Source: DATKKG01 sp035543015
Lineage (GTDB): Archaea; Thermoproteota; Nitrososphaeria; Conexivisphaerales; DTJL01
Direction of reading: 5' to 3'
Assembly: GCA_035543015.1 (NCBI GenBank)
Contig: DATKKG010000030.1
Coordinates: 70,356-134,355, forward strand
Length of the DNA stretch: 64,000 nt
The notes beneath the pieces were generated by a model. It saw only the letters and a program-made list of their open reading frames with translations. It searched no databases and was not told the DNA's origin. A program made the position numbers and the translations under genes. Below, one piece after another: positions 23,910 through 31,069 of this stretch. Position 1 is the stretch's first letter; the number at the start of each line of letters is the position of its first letter.

Positions 23910-26261
23910 CTAGCTGGGGTATTTAGCGGCCCTAGCCTTCTTGATGGCCATCAGGACCTTCTCGGACGTTATCGGCAGGTCGTCGATGGCCACGCCGGCC
24001 GCGTTCAGGATGGCGTTCCTGATCGCGGGTGCCGGGAGGACGATCGGTGGCTCGGCGACGATCTTCGCGCCATAGGGTCCCAGGGGGCCGGGAACCTCCA
24101 CGATAAAGGAATGGAAGCTCTTCGGGATGTCCATCGAGGTAGGAATGTAGTAGTCCGCCAGGCTGTGGTTCACGACCTTTCCGTCCCTGTGGACCAGCTC
24201 CTCCATCATGGCGTAGCCCATCCCCTGCACCGTCCCGCCGTATATCTGTCCGATCACTCCCGTCGGATTGATTGCCTTGCCGACGTCGTAGGCCGCGTGG
24301 ACGTCGGTCACCTGGTACACGCCCGTCTCCTCGTCCAGCTCTATCTCCACGATGAGGGCTCCCCATGTGTACTGAAGGTAGGGACTGCCCTGCCCCGTCT
24401 CAGTGTCCCACGGAGTCGGCGGGGCCATGAAGAAGCCGTCTTCGCTCATCTTCACGCCCCTCCTGTGAGCCTCGGCAGCGAGGGCCGCCCAGCCAATCGA
24501 GCGGGTGCTGTCGGTCTCGTCGAACGCGACTCCGTCCCTTATGGATATCCTCCCCTCAGGGACCATCAGGACGTCCGCGGCGACAAGCACGAGACGCTTC
24601 CTGATCCGTTCCGCCGCGACGAGGGCAGCGTTCCCTCCGACGACCACCGTCCTCGAGGCGACCGTGGGTCCTGACTCCCTGTGCCTGCTGGTGTCCGGCC
24701 TGGCAAGCCTGAACCAGGAAAGTGGCACGCCCAGGGTGGCCGCCGCCACCTGAATCAGGCCGGTGACCGCCCCGGTGCCGAATTCGGTGAGGCCCGTCCC
24801 CACGGTGACGACCCCGTCCCTTCCCACTTCGAGGAGCACGGCGCCGTAGTCGTTGCCCTCGGGACCGAGGCTGTTGCCGTGCATCAGGAGGGCCATGCCC
24901 ATCCCCTTCTTGAGGCGGCCCACCTGGTCCGCGAAAACCTTCCTCTTGTTCCAGTAGTCGCTGGAGGTCACGACCTTCTCGACGCACTGGGGAAGCCCGC
25001 AGCTGCCGTCTATGAGATGGTTCGTGGCGTTGCGCTTCCCGGCGACAAGCATGTTCTTCAGCCTGAACTCCAGGGGGTCGAGGGAGAGCTTCCTCGCGAG
25101 GTCCTCCATCTGGCTCTCGATGGCGAACACCGCCTGAGGCCCTCCGAAGCCGCGGAAGCTGCCCGCGTACGTGTTGTTGGTGTAGACAAGGTAGCTGTCC
25201 GCCTTCACGTTGGGGACTTCGTAGGCGCCGGTGCAGTGGAATATCCCCCTTCCTATCACGAACACGCCGAGGGAGGCGTAGGCGCCAGCGTCAAGGTACA
25301 GCTCGACCTCGTCCGCCTGGAGCCGGCCATCCGCAGACGCCCCGGTCCTGTGGGTTATGACGTAGGGATGCCTCTTCGTGTGCATGACCATGGACTCCTC
25401 GCGGTCCATGGCGCAGTAGACGGGCCTCTTCAGCCGGAGGGCGGCGAGGGCCGCTGTTCCGCAGACGTCGTAGGGGGTTTCGTCCGACTTCGGGCCGAAC
25501 GCGCCGCCGGTGACCGCCTGCACCACCCTCACCCTGTCAGCGGGGAGGTTCAGCATCTTCATGAGCGCCGCCCGCGTATGGTGGGGGCTCTGCATGGAGC
25601 CTATCACGGTGATGGAGCCGTCGAAGGCGGGGACTGCCATGCCGACCTCGGTCTCCATGGGCGTGGCGTCCTGGAACTGGGTCCTGAAGGTCTTCTCCAC
25701 GACGACGGAGGAGTTCGCGAAGCCCTTCTCCACGTCGCCCTTCCTGATCCTCATCTCCTTGGCGACGTTCCCCCCTTCGTGGACCCTGACTGCGTCGGGC
25801 TTCATGGCCTCGATGGGGTCGAAGACCGCGGGCAGGGGGGCGTAGGTCACCTTCACCGCCTCTGCGGCCTCCCTGGCGGCTCCTTCCGTTTCCGCCACGA
25901 CCGCGCCCAGAATGTCGGCCGTGGACCTGACCACGGAGCTGGCGAAGAAGGGCCTGTCAGGGATGACGGCCGAAGACTCGTTTATTCCTGGGATGTCCTT
26001 CCACGTGAGGACGTCCAGGACCCGAGGCATTGCCTTCGCTGCGGACAGGTCCACTTCTATCAGCTTGCCGTGAGGAAGGGAGGAGTGGAAGAGCTTGGCG
26101 TGGACGGTGCCGCGGGCGAGCATGTCTCCGGTGTAGACGGGCTTGCCCAGGACCTTCTCGAGGCCGTCTATCCTGGCGAGGGACTCGCCCACGTAGACGA
26201 GCTTGCCCTGCTCGCCCTGCTCCTTGACGCCCTTCAGGAACTGGGAGACGTCCGAGGTCAC
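23910..26261 (-). CDS. Molybdenum hydroxylase large subunit (xanthine/aldehyde oxidase family)
   Basis: 783 residues from GTG 26261, which overlaps the small-subunit stop by 4 bp; the frame extends to 26528, but that part is antisense to the small subunit. Family blocks are GKPVYTGDM, QSPHHTR, GGAFGPKSDE, GSFRGFGGPQ, AYDVGKAINP and GPYGAKIVAEPP. The last contains the catalytic Glu, although the usual GVGE is here IVAE. There is no CoxL-type Cys in the active-site loop, so CO dehydrogenase is unlikely. It holds the molybdopterin cofactor and should hydroxylate a purine, aldehyde or N-heterocycle; the substrate is not readable. Confidence 0.9.
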   Translation of the reverse strand: MTSDVSQFLKGVKEQGEQGKLVYVGESLARIDGLEKVLGKPVYTGDMLARGTVHAKLFHSSLPHGKLIEVDLSAAKAMPRVLDVLTWKDIPGINESSAVIPDRPFFASSVVRSTADILGAVVAETEGAAREAAEAVKVTYAPLPAVFDPIEAMKPDAVRVHEGGNVAKEMRIRKGDVEKGFANSSVVVEKTFRTQFQDATPMETEVGMAVPAFDGSITVIGSMQSPHHTRAALMKMLNLPADRVRVVQAVTGGAFGPKSDETPYDVCGTAALAALRLKRPVYCAMDREESMVMHTKRHPYVITHRTGASADGRLQADEVELYLDAGAYASLGVFVIGRGIFHCTGAYEVPNVKADSYLVYTNNTYAGSFRGFGGPQAVFAIESQMEDLARKLSLDPLEFRLKNMLVAGKRNATNHLIDGSCGLPQCVEKVVTSSDYWNKRKVFADQVGRLKKGMGMALLMHGNSLGPEGNDYGAVLLEVGRDGVVTVGTGLTEFGTGAVTGLIQVAAATLGVPLSWFRLARPDTSRHRESGPTVASRTVVVGGNAALVAAERIRKRLVLVAADVLMVPEGRISIRDGVAFDETDSTRSIGWAALAAEAHRRGVKMSEDGFFMAPPTPWDTETGQGSPYLQYTWGALIVEIELDEETGVYQVTDVHAAYDVGKAINPTGVIGQIYGGTVQGMGYAMMEELVHRDGKVVNHSLADYYIPTSMDIPKSFHSFIVEVPGPLGPYGAKIVAEPPIVLPAPAIRNAILNAAGVAIDDLPITSEKVLMAIKKARAAKYPS

Positions 26262-26731
26262 CGCGATCTCCCCTCCGAGGCCTCCTGGATGGCCTGTATG
26301 ATCGGGTAGTAGCCCGTGCACCTGCACAGGACGCCGCTGATGCCGGCCTTGATGTCGTCCTCGGTCGGTCTCACGGTCCTGGACAGGATGTCCTTCGCTG
26401 CCACCAGCATGGCCGGGGTGCAGAAGCCGCACTGGGCCGCGTTGTACTTGAGGAACCTGCCCTGAAGGGACTTCATCTGGGGGTCTTCGAGGAGGCCCTC
26501 GAGGGTCGTGACCTGGGCCCCTCTGCACTGGGCCGCCAGGACGATGCAGGAGTTGACCAGCCTGCCGTTCAGGATCACGGCGCAGAGGCCGCAGTCGCCG
26601 GTTCCGCAGCCATCCTTGACGCTCTTGATGTCGAGGCGGTTCCTCAGGACGTCCAGGAGGGAGTCGGTCGAGTCGACGTGGAGGGAGCGCTCCCGGCCGT
26701 TCACCGTCATCGTGATGAAGTGCTTGGACAA
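26258..26731 (-). CDS. Molybdenum hydroxylase [2Fe-2S] subunit
   Basis: 157 residues. The plant-type [2Fe-2S] cluster is C-GTGD-C-GL-C with a distal Cys, and the second cluster uses CGFC and CRC in GVLCRCTGYYPI. It passes electrons from the molybdenum centre to FAD. It sits between the FAD subunit (5 bp gap) and the large subunit (4 bp overlap), giving the order medium, small, large. Confidence 0.95.
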   Translation of the reverse strand: MSKHFITMTVNGRERSLHVDSTDSLLDVLRNRLDIKSVKDGCGTGDCGLCAVILNGRLVNSCIVLAAQCRGAQVTTLEGLLEDPQMKSLQGRFLKYNAAQCGFCTPAMLVAAKDILSRTVRPTEDDIKAGISGVLCRCTGYYPIIQAIQEASEGRSR

Positions 26732-26736
26732 CCCTC

Positions 26737-27636
26737 TCAGCTCCCCCTTATCCTGCTGACGCAGCGACCGAGGAGACGCCCCAGGAAGACCTTGGCCACG
26801 TCCGCCCTGTATTCGCCTGAGGCCCTGAAGTCAGAGCCCAACGAAAGCTCGTTGGCGAGGATCCCCTGGGCGGCTGCCACGGCGTCCGAGGTGAGCCTCC
26901 TCCCCGCCAGGTAGCCCTCCACGAGGGTCGCCCTCTGGGGGATCCTGCCCGAGACCCGGTTCAGGGAGACGCTGGCTTTGAGCACCGTCTCCAGGTCGGG
27001 TTCGAGGGTCAGGACGACCGCCATGTTGACCAGCGCTATGATCAGGGTGTTCCTCCTTCCCAGCTTGTCGTAGGCGGAGCCGCTGTTGGACGGCAGCTGG
27101 GGCACCTCGACTTCGGTGAGTATCTCGCCGCTCTTCCTGAAGGTCGTCCGCTTGCCCAGGATGAACTCCTTCAGGGGGACGACCCTCTCCTTCTTGGAGC
27201 TGGAGAGCTTCAGCTTGGCGTCGAGGGCGAGGAGCACGGGGATGAGGTCCTCCGACGAGCTGGCCGAGCAGACGTTGCCTCCGACGGTGGCGACGTTCCG
27301 GATCTGCGGGTCGCCGAACTTGCTGCCTGCGTCCCTGATGACCTCCAGCTCCTTCCCTATCGATGGGGATTCGAGAAGGTCGCTCACCGTCGTCAGGGCG
27401 CCGATGCGGAGGGAGCCGCCGTCGACCCGCACGTAGCGCAGGTCCAGCTCGAGCCCCGACAGGTCCAGGAGGTTGGATGCCGTCACCTGACGCCTCTTCA
27501 GGCGGGGAACCAGATCCGTCCCCCGGGCCAGGACCGTGGTGCCCTCTCCGAACTCCTCCATGTAGCTGAGCGCGTCCGCGAGGCTGGTCGGCACGTAGAT
27601 GTCGAAACCGGCCAAATCGATCTCAGCCCCCGCCAA
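26737..27636 (-). CDS. Molybdenum hydroxylase FAD-binding subunit
   Basis: 299 residues from a TTG. FAD-binding motifs are LARGTDLVPR near residue 37 and the second loop ATVGGNVCSASSS (usually TxGGN). The C-terminal CO_deh_flav_C domain extends from about residue 190. It accepts electrons from the iron-sulphur subunit. Its start overlaps the end of the MoaD-like gene by 14 bp, so the two are probably translated together. Confidence 0.93.
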   Translation of the reverse strand: MAGAEIDLAGFDIYVPTSLADALSYMEEFGEGTTVLARGTDLVPRLKRRQVTASNLLDLSGLELDLRYVRVDGGSLRIGALTTVSDLLESPSIGKELEVIRDAGSKFGDPQIRNVATVGGNVCSASSSEDLIPVLLALDAKLKLSSSKKERVVPLKEFILGKRTTFRKSGEILTEVEVPQLPSNSGSAYDKLGRRNTLIIALVNMAVVLTLEPDLETVLKASVSLNRVSGRIPQRATLVEGYLAGRRLTSDAVAAAQGILANELSLGSDFRASGEYRADVAKVFLGRLLGRCVSRIRGS

Positions 27637-27901
27637 CGGCCGGAACGAAGAGGACGAGGTCCCCGTCCTTGAATCCCAGGTTCGGCACGTCCTTCAGGCG
27701 GTGGGCCACCCCGTTGTGGTAGACAAAGGAGTAGGGCCTGGCCTTTCCATGGGCACCGTAGAGGGGCTGGCGGAAGTCATCTCCGTACTCCCTTGACAGG
27801 GAGGCCAGGAGGCCTTTGAGATCGCTCGCTTCAACTTCGAGCTCGCTCTTGTTGGAGCTGGGGATGAGGTCGAAGAACAGCCTGACCTTCACCTTGGCCA
27901 T
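27623..27901 (-). CDS. MoaD/ThiS-like ubiquitin-fold sulphur carrier
   Basis: 92 residues from ATG 27901, preceded by GAGAGGAGAAAGG, a good ribosome site. It has the beta-grasp pattern VKVRLFFDLIPSS, a central helix DLKGLLASLSREYGD, and ends in VPAVGGG. A C-terminal Gly-Gly is adenylated and thiocarboxylated in MoaD. It is the first gene of the molybdenum hydroxylase operon, so it probably supplies sulphur for molybdopterin or for cofactor maturation of this enzyme. A SAMP-type protein modifier is the alternative. Confidence 0.75.
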   Translation of the reverse strand: MAKVKVRLFFDLIPSSNKSELEVEASDLKGLLASLSREYGDDFRQPLYGAHGKARPYSFVYHNGVAHRLKDVPNLGFKDGDLVLFVPAVGGG

Positions 27902-28020
27902 GCGCCTTTCTCCTCTCAAACGCTCGACCGTGATAGAAAAACCTTTACGAACATCGCGGCGGAAACGAAGACACAAATCTTATACGATGACGTCGGCAGC
28001 CTCTAAACGACGAACCGTCG

Positions 28021-28099
28021 GGGCCCGTCTTCTAGCCTGGATCAGGATGGCAGCCCGCGAAGCTGTTGATCGAGGGTCCAAATCCCTCCGGGCCCGCCA
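28021..28099 (+). tRNA. tRNA-Arg(GCG)-like gene with C33 and C55
   Basis: A full cloverleaf fits: acceptor GGGCCCG/CGGGCCC, discriminator G and encoded CCA (28097-28099), T-stem GAGGG/CCCTC with a seven-base loop, five-base variable loop, and anticodon stem GCAGC/GCTGT with loop CCGCGAA. The anticodon is GCG (28057-28059), which reads Arg CGC; A20 fits an Arg tRNA. Several near-universal bases are missing: position 33 is C, 55 is C, and 10 and 25 are both T, so the D-stem has only three pairs. A TATA-like CTTATACG (27979-27986) lies upstream. It may be a functional divergent tRNA, an edited one, or a decaying copy. Confidence 0.65.
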
Positions 28100-28103
28100 G
28101 CAA
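28075..28103 (+). repeat. Left copy of the tRNA 3'-end direct repeat (attL-like)
   Basis: This 29-base stretch covers the T-loop through the CCA plus four bases beyond. It matches 29402-29430 at 26 of 29 positions, with the last 16 bases identical. Direct repeats of a tRNA 3' end are the classic boundary of elements integrated by tyrosine recombinases. Confidence 0.55.
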
Positions 28104-28211
28104 AGAACGTAGACCTGACGCTCAATCAGAAGTGGTGGACTTCGGTGAGAGTAGCGCTTTGCTCGGTCTCCTATGCACAATCCGTAAATAAGACTCCCGA
28201 CCCTTAAGTTC

Positions 28212-29225
28212 TTGGAGCGAAAGTTGGAAGATTACCAGAAGCTATTGGTGATTTCCTCGCTATTTACCGTTCTTCTCCTATCTCCTGTGATTCCAGGAGC
28301 ATCCTCCCAGTTGAGAGCGACGAGTGCAAGTTCGGATACAGGTTCTGGCGTCTACGCGGTGATTACAAGGGCAGATCCCGGCAGCTGGGATCAAACGACC
28401 CTCTCCCTTCTGACTTCTCAAGGGATGAATGCCATATACCAGTTTCCTACGGGCGCCTGCGAATGTGGGTTTGTTATTGATTCTTCTGGCAATTACATAG
28501 TCGTCGAAATAGCTGGCAACGCGCTTACGAAGGTGACCCGAGCCGGGGTGGGGACCGTGATATACAAGTTCGCCGATGGCACCAAGCCAACTGGTATGGC
28601 AATAGATTCTTCAGGGAACTACATCGTCGGTGAAATGAACACGAGCAAGATCTCGAAGATCACTCCCGGCGGAGTGAGGACGGAGATAGCCAACATCACC
28701 GCTCCAAACGATTTGGAAATAGATGCTTTCGGAAACTACATAGTGACTCAGACGATATGGCCTTCTCTGAACGCGCTTTCGAAGGTCACCCCCGATGGCA
28801 ACGTAAGCGTAATTTACAACTTCCCCGTCCGCACTTGGCCCGCCTCGACGGCAATCGATTCCTCTGGGAACTACATAGTCAGCACATACGACGGAAACGC
28901 GCTCTGGAAGGTGACTCCGGACGGTGCGGCCACCCAGGTATACAGGTTCAACGGTGGTACCTACCCGTACACCGTCACGATTGATTCGAACGGGAACTAC
29001 ATCGTGTCCGAGTCCCATACTCAGGTGCTCTCTGAGATAACGCCTGCCGGCGTGAGGACCGAGTTGTACCATTTCTCGGATTGGCCGGGCGAGATTCTTG
29101 TCATTTCCGCTGGGGACCTGACCCCAATCCCCGAGTACCCAGGGGGAATGGTGTTGGTTACGACGGCTCTCGCTGTTTCGATAGCCCTGTTGTTCACTCG
29201 AATGAAGAGCAGGCCCGCCATCTGA
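28212..29225 (+). CDS. Exported NHL/Vgb-like beta-propeller with C-terminal anchor
   Basis: 337 residues from TTG 28212; the TATA GTAAATAAG (about 28182-28190) is centred about 27 bp upstream, so the start is leaderless. A signal peptide (about 8-32) is followed by six or so repeats of about 40 residues with the core IDSSGNYIV and a KVTPDG-type strand, as in NHL or virginiamycin-lyase-like propellers. The C-terminus is IPEYPGG, one membrane helix and FTRMKSR, a PEF/PGF-like anchor common in archaeal surface proteins. Base composition looks lower in GC than the neighbours. It is the only gene between the two copies of the tRNA 3' end, suggesting acquisition. Confidence 0.8.
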   Translation: MERKLEDYQKLLVISSLFTVLLLSPVIPGASSQLRATSASSDTGSGVYAVITRADPGSWDQTTLSLLTSQGMNAIYQFPTGACECGFVIDSSGNYIVVEIAGNALTKVTRAGVGTVIYKFADGTKPTGMAIDSSGNYIVGEMNTSKISKITPGGVRTEIANITAPNDLEIDAFGNYIVTQTIWPSLNALSKVTPDGNVSVIYNFPVRTWPASTAIDSSGNYIVSTYDGNALWKVTPDGAATQVYRFNGGTYPYTVTIDSNGNYIVSESHTQVLSEITPAGVRTELYHFSDWPGEILVISAGDLTPIPEYPGGMVLVTTALAVSIALLFTRMKSRPAI

Positions 29226-29481
29226 GCTTTGACCATTACGCCCCGTGACTCTCTTGCTTCAAAGTTGCTTCGGGGTCTCTCTTGATTGAGGGCGCCGGGG
29301 GGGATGTGCGGAGTTTCACATCTCGGCCGAATTCGGAAGAGGCCAAGAGAGGCCTGACACAGGGAGTCTCCTTGAGACGAGACTGCTAACGAACCTAAGC
29401 AGGTCCTAGTCCCGCCGGGCCCGCCAGCAATTGTCATAAGGTCAGGGACTGAGCGACAGCCGGCGAAGCGCGGAGGAGCGC
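29226..29481. other. Gene-free stretch containing the tRNA 3' fragment
   Basis: No protein gene is supported here. The main features are a short hairpin (GTCTC-CTT-GAGAC, near 29366) and the tRNA 3'-end repeat at 29402-29430. I could not build a cloverleaf upstream of the fragment. Confidence 0.5.
29402..29430 (+). repeat. Right copy of the tRNA 3'-end direct repeat (attR-like)
   Basis: It reads like the T-loop, acceptor 3' strand and CCA of the tRNA at 28021-28099, plus GCAA beyond it. Three mismatches all lie in the T-arm part, and the T-stem no longer pairs fully. No matching 5' half is present, so this is a fragment rather than a second tRNA gene. Confidence 0.55.
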
Positions 29482-29946
29482 CTAGGGCTCGCCCATCGTG
29501 TACGACAGGAGCCTGCTGCCGGCGTCGTCGAAACTGAACTGCCCCGTTACGCTCTCTCCGCGCAGGACCTTGGGGAGCCAGTAGCGGTCGTCCTCCCACA
29601 TCTCGTCGAAGGGGATGTCCGCGAAATCGAACCAGCGAAGGAACCCTTCGTCGCTGGGCCTCGGCTCGCCGGAGAACTCCGTCGCGGTGAAGACGTGCAC
29701 GAACCAGTCCTTCGCAGGGTCGTGCCCGAACCTGAAGGAGAGGGTCCCCCTGTGAATGGGGGATGGAACCTCAAGGCCAGACTCCTCCTCGACCTCCCGC
29801 CTGACGCAGTCCTGCGGGGACTCGCCGACTTTCAGCTTGCCCCCTAGACCGTTCCACATGCCGCCGCCGAACCTTCCCTCCGTCTTGTGGAGCAGGAGCA
29901 CCTTGCCCTGGTGCACTATGAAGCAAAGGGTGGCGACGGTTGTCAT
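29482..29946 (-). CDS. Nudix hydrolase (MutT/8-oxo-dGTPase-like)
   Basis: 154 residues. The Nudix box is complete: GGKLKVGES, then REVEEESGL with the metal-binding Glu residues. Upstream FGGGMWNGLGG is typical of MutT/MTH1-like enzymes that cleave oxidised purine dNTPs. The C-terminal half contains EGFLRWFDFADIPFDEMW, a feature of MTH1-type proteins. A TATA (CGTAATAAGG on the minus strand, 29973-29983) is about 30 bp before the ATG. Confidence 0.88.
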   Translation of the reverse strand: MTTVATLCFIVHQGKVLLLHKTEGRFGGGMWNGLGGKLKVGESPQDCVRREVEEESGLEVPSPIHRGTLSFRFGHDPAKDWFVHVFTATEFSGEPRPSDEGFLRWFDFADIPFDEMWEDDRYWLPKVLRGESVTGQFSFDDAGSRLLSYTMGEP

Positions 29947-30010
29947 TGCTTGCGCTCCGCGGGTTCGGTCAGCCTTATTACGAGGGGGCGTAATAAACGA
30001 TGCTGGGCCC

Positions 30011-30478
30011 TTGGACAGGAGAGAGGGATCGGTCCGCCGGAACGTAGAGCGCCTGGCAAAGGCTGGGGGCAGGGAAGGCTACCGCAGGTTGGCCGAAGAG
30101 GCCGCGCGCAAGAGGCTGGAATGGTACGAGAGGAATGGGGAGGGCCTGAATCTCAGGGGGTCAGCGGTCAGGCGGGCCTACGAGCTCCTTCTGATCCGGT
30201 ACCTGGGCCTGGACCCCGAGGACGTCCCCGTAATCTACGAAGACGAGGAGAGGATCGTCTGGCGCTCCTCCAACTTCTGCCCTCTCCTGGAGGCGTGCAC
30301 GAGGACCGGGCTCGACACCAGGGTCGTCTGCAGGGAGTATCAGGAGGTCCCGGCTCAAAGGCTGATCGAGAAGGTGGACCCCAATCTGAGGTTCTCGCGG
30401 AGCTATGAGAAGATAAGGCCCTACGCCAGCTTCTGCGAAGAGGCCATAGAGCTCGGGAAGCCCAAGGCGACCCGCTGA
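30011..30478 (+). CDS. Conserved-looking Cys-rich protein, unknown function
   Basis: 155 residues from TTG 30011; the frame is open farther upstream only as antisense to the Nudix gene. A TATA-like CGTAATAAAC (29989-29998) lies just upstream. The N-terminal third is helical and basic (RRLAEEAARKRLEWYERNG). The rest contains SSNFCPLLEAC, TRVVCREY, VDPNLRFSRSYEKIRPYASFCEE, with four Cys. The pattern recalls L-2-amino-thiazoline-4-carboxylate hydrolase-like proteins or small Cys-containing sensor domains, but I cannot assign it. Start uncertain. Confidence 0.5.
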   Translation: MDRREGSVRRNVERLAKAGGREGYRRLAEEAARKRLEWYERNGEGLNLRGSAVRRAYELLLIRYLGLDPEDVPVIYEDEERIVWRSSNFCPLLEACTRTGLDTRVVCREYQEVPAQRLIEKVDPNLRFSRSYEKIRPYASFCEEAIELGKPKATR

Positions 30479-30509
30479 TCCGGGAACCGGCGGCGTCCCC
30501 CCGCTCAGG

Positions 30510-30938
30510 CTATTTCGATCTGGCGTTGGCGCTTGCCCTCTTGGCAAGCTCCGCCATTATGGTGGCCGGAATCTCCGGGCGCACCTTCACCAGCGCCTCG
30601 AAGGACCAGGCAGTGAACGCCGCGCATCTCGTTGGAGCCACGGCGACGACGTCCGCCGACCTCGGCTGGTTGTCCAGGACGGCCATCTCCCCGAAGAATC
30701 CCCCAGGGCCTATCTGAGATATGACCTTCGCGCCCCTCCGGACCTCAGCCTTCCCCTCCAGCACGACGTAGAACCCGATGCCCAGCTCCCCCTCCTTCAC
30801 GATGGTCTGGCCGGCGTCGAACGACAAGTCGTGACCCAGCCTGGCCACAACGTCGAGCTGCTTCTTCTTCAGCCCGGCGAAGAGCGGAACCGTCGCGAGG
30901 ACCTCCTCGAACCCCTTCTTGTTGCCCTCTGCTTTCAT
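30510..30938 (-). CDS. Stand-alone cyclic-nucleotide-binding domain protein
   Basis: 142 residues, one CNB (CAP_ED) domain: PLFAGLKKKQLD, GQTIVKEGELGIGFYVVLEGKAEV and the phosphate-binding cassette FFGEMAVLDNQPRSADV with its Glu and Arg. It ends in a short helix without a DNA-binding or kinase domain. It could be a regulatory subunit that binds cAMP, cGMP or another nucleotide; ligand and partner are unknown. A TATA (GAGTTTAAATC, about 30961-30971) is centred about 27 bp before the ATG, giving a leaderless start. Confidence 0.88.
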   Translation of the reverse strand: MKAEGNKKGFEEVLATVPLFAGLKKKQLDVVARLGHDLSFDAGQTIVKEGELGIGFYVVLEGKAEVRRGAKVISQIGPGGFFGEMAVLDNQPRSADVVAVAPTRCAAFTAWSFEALVKVRPEIPATIMAELAKRASANARSK

Positions 30939-31069
30939 CGAGTGAAGTGACGCGTGAGAAGATTTAAACTCATCGTCGCTACCCCGCCGTGAACCGGAGC
31001 CTCCGACCGGCCCGGCCCCGCCTCCGGGGGACGGCGGAGATCACCGACAGGGGGATCTGACGAGGGAGG

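Noticed and set aside
23910..26261. Form I CO dehydrogenase (CoxL)
   Set aside because: The active-site loop reads YAGSFRGFGG, without the Cys-containing signature of form I CoxL.
24681..26309. A 542-codon open frame on the plus strand
   Set aside because: It is antisense to the molybdenum hydroxylase large-subunit gene, with no promoter or recognisable domain.
26262..26528. 89-residue N-terminal extension of the molybdenum hydroxylase large subunit
   Set aside because: It overlaps the small-subunit gene in another frame and has shadow composition; GTG 26261 with a 4 bp overlap is the natural start.
29340..29424. A complete second tRNA ending at the 3' fragment
   Set aside because: A six-pair acceptor can be drawn with GGCCTG at 29351, but no D-arm or anticodon arm forms and the T-stem has a mismatch. 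Only a 3' fragment is supported.
28021..29430. A split (trans-spliced) tRNA with its halves 1.3 kb apart
   Set aside because: The first copy is already a complete cloverleaf with CCA, so a separate 3' half is not needed. Duplication by integration explains it better.
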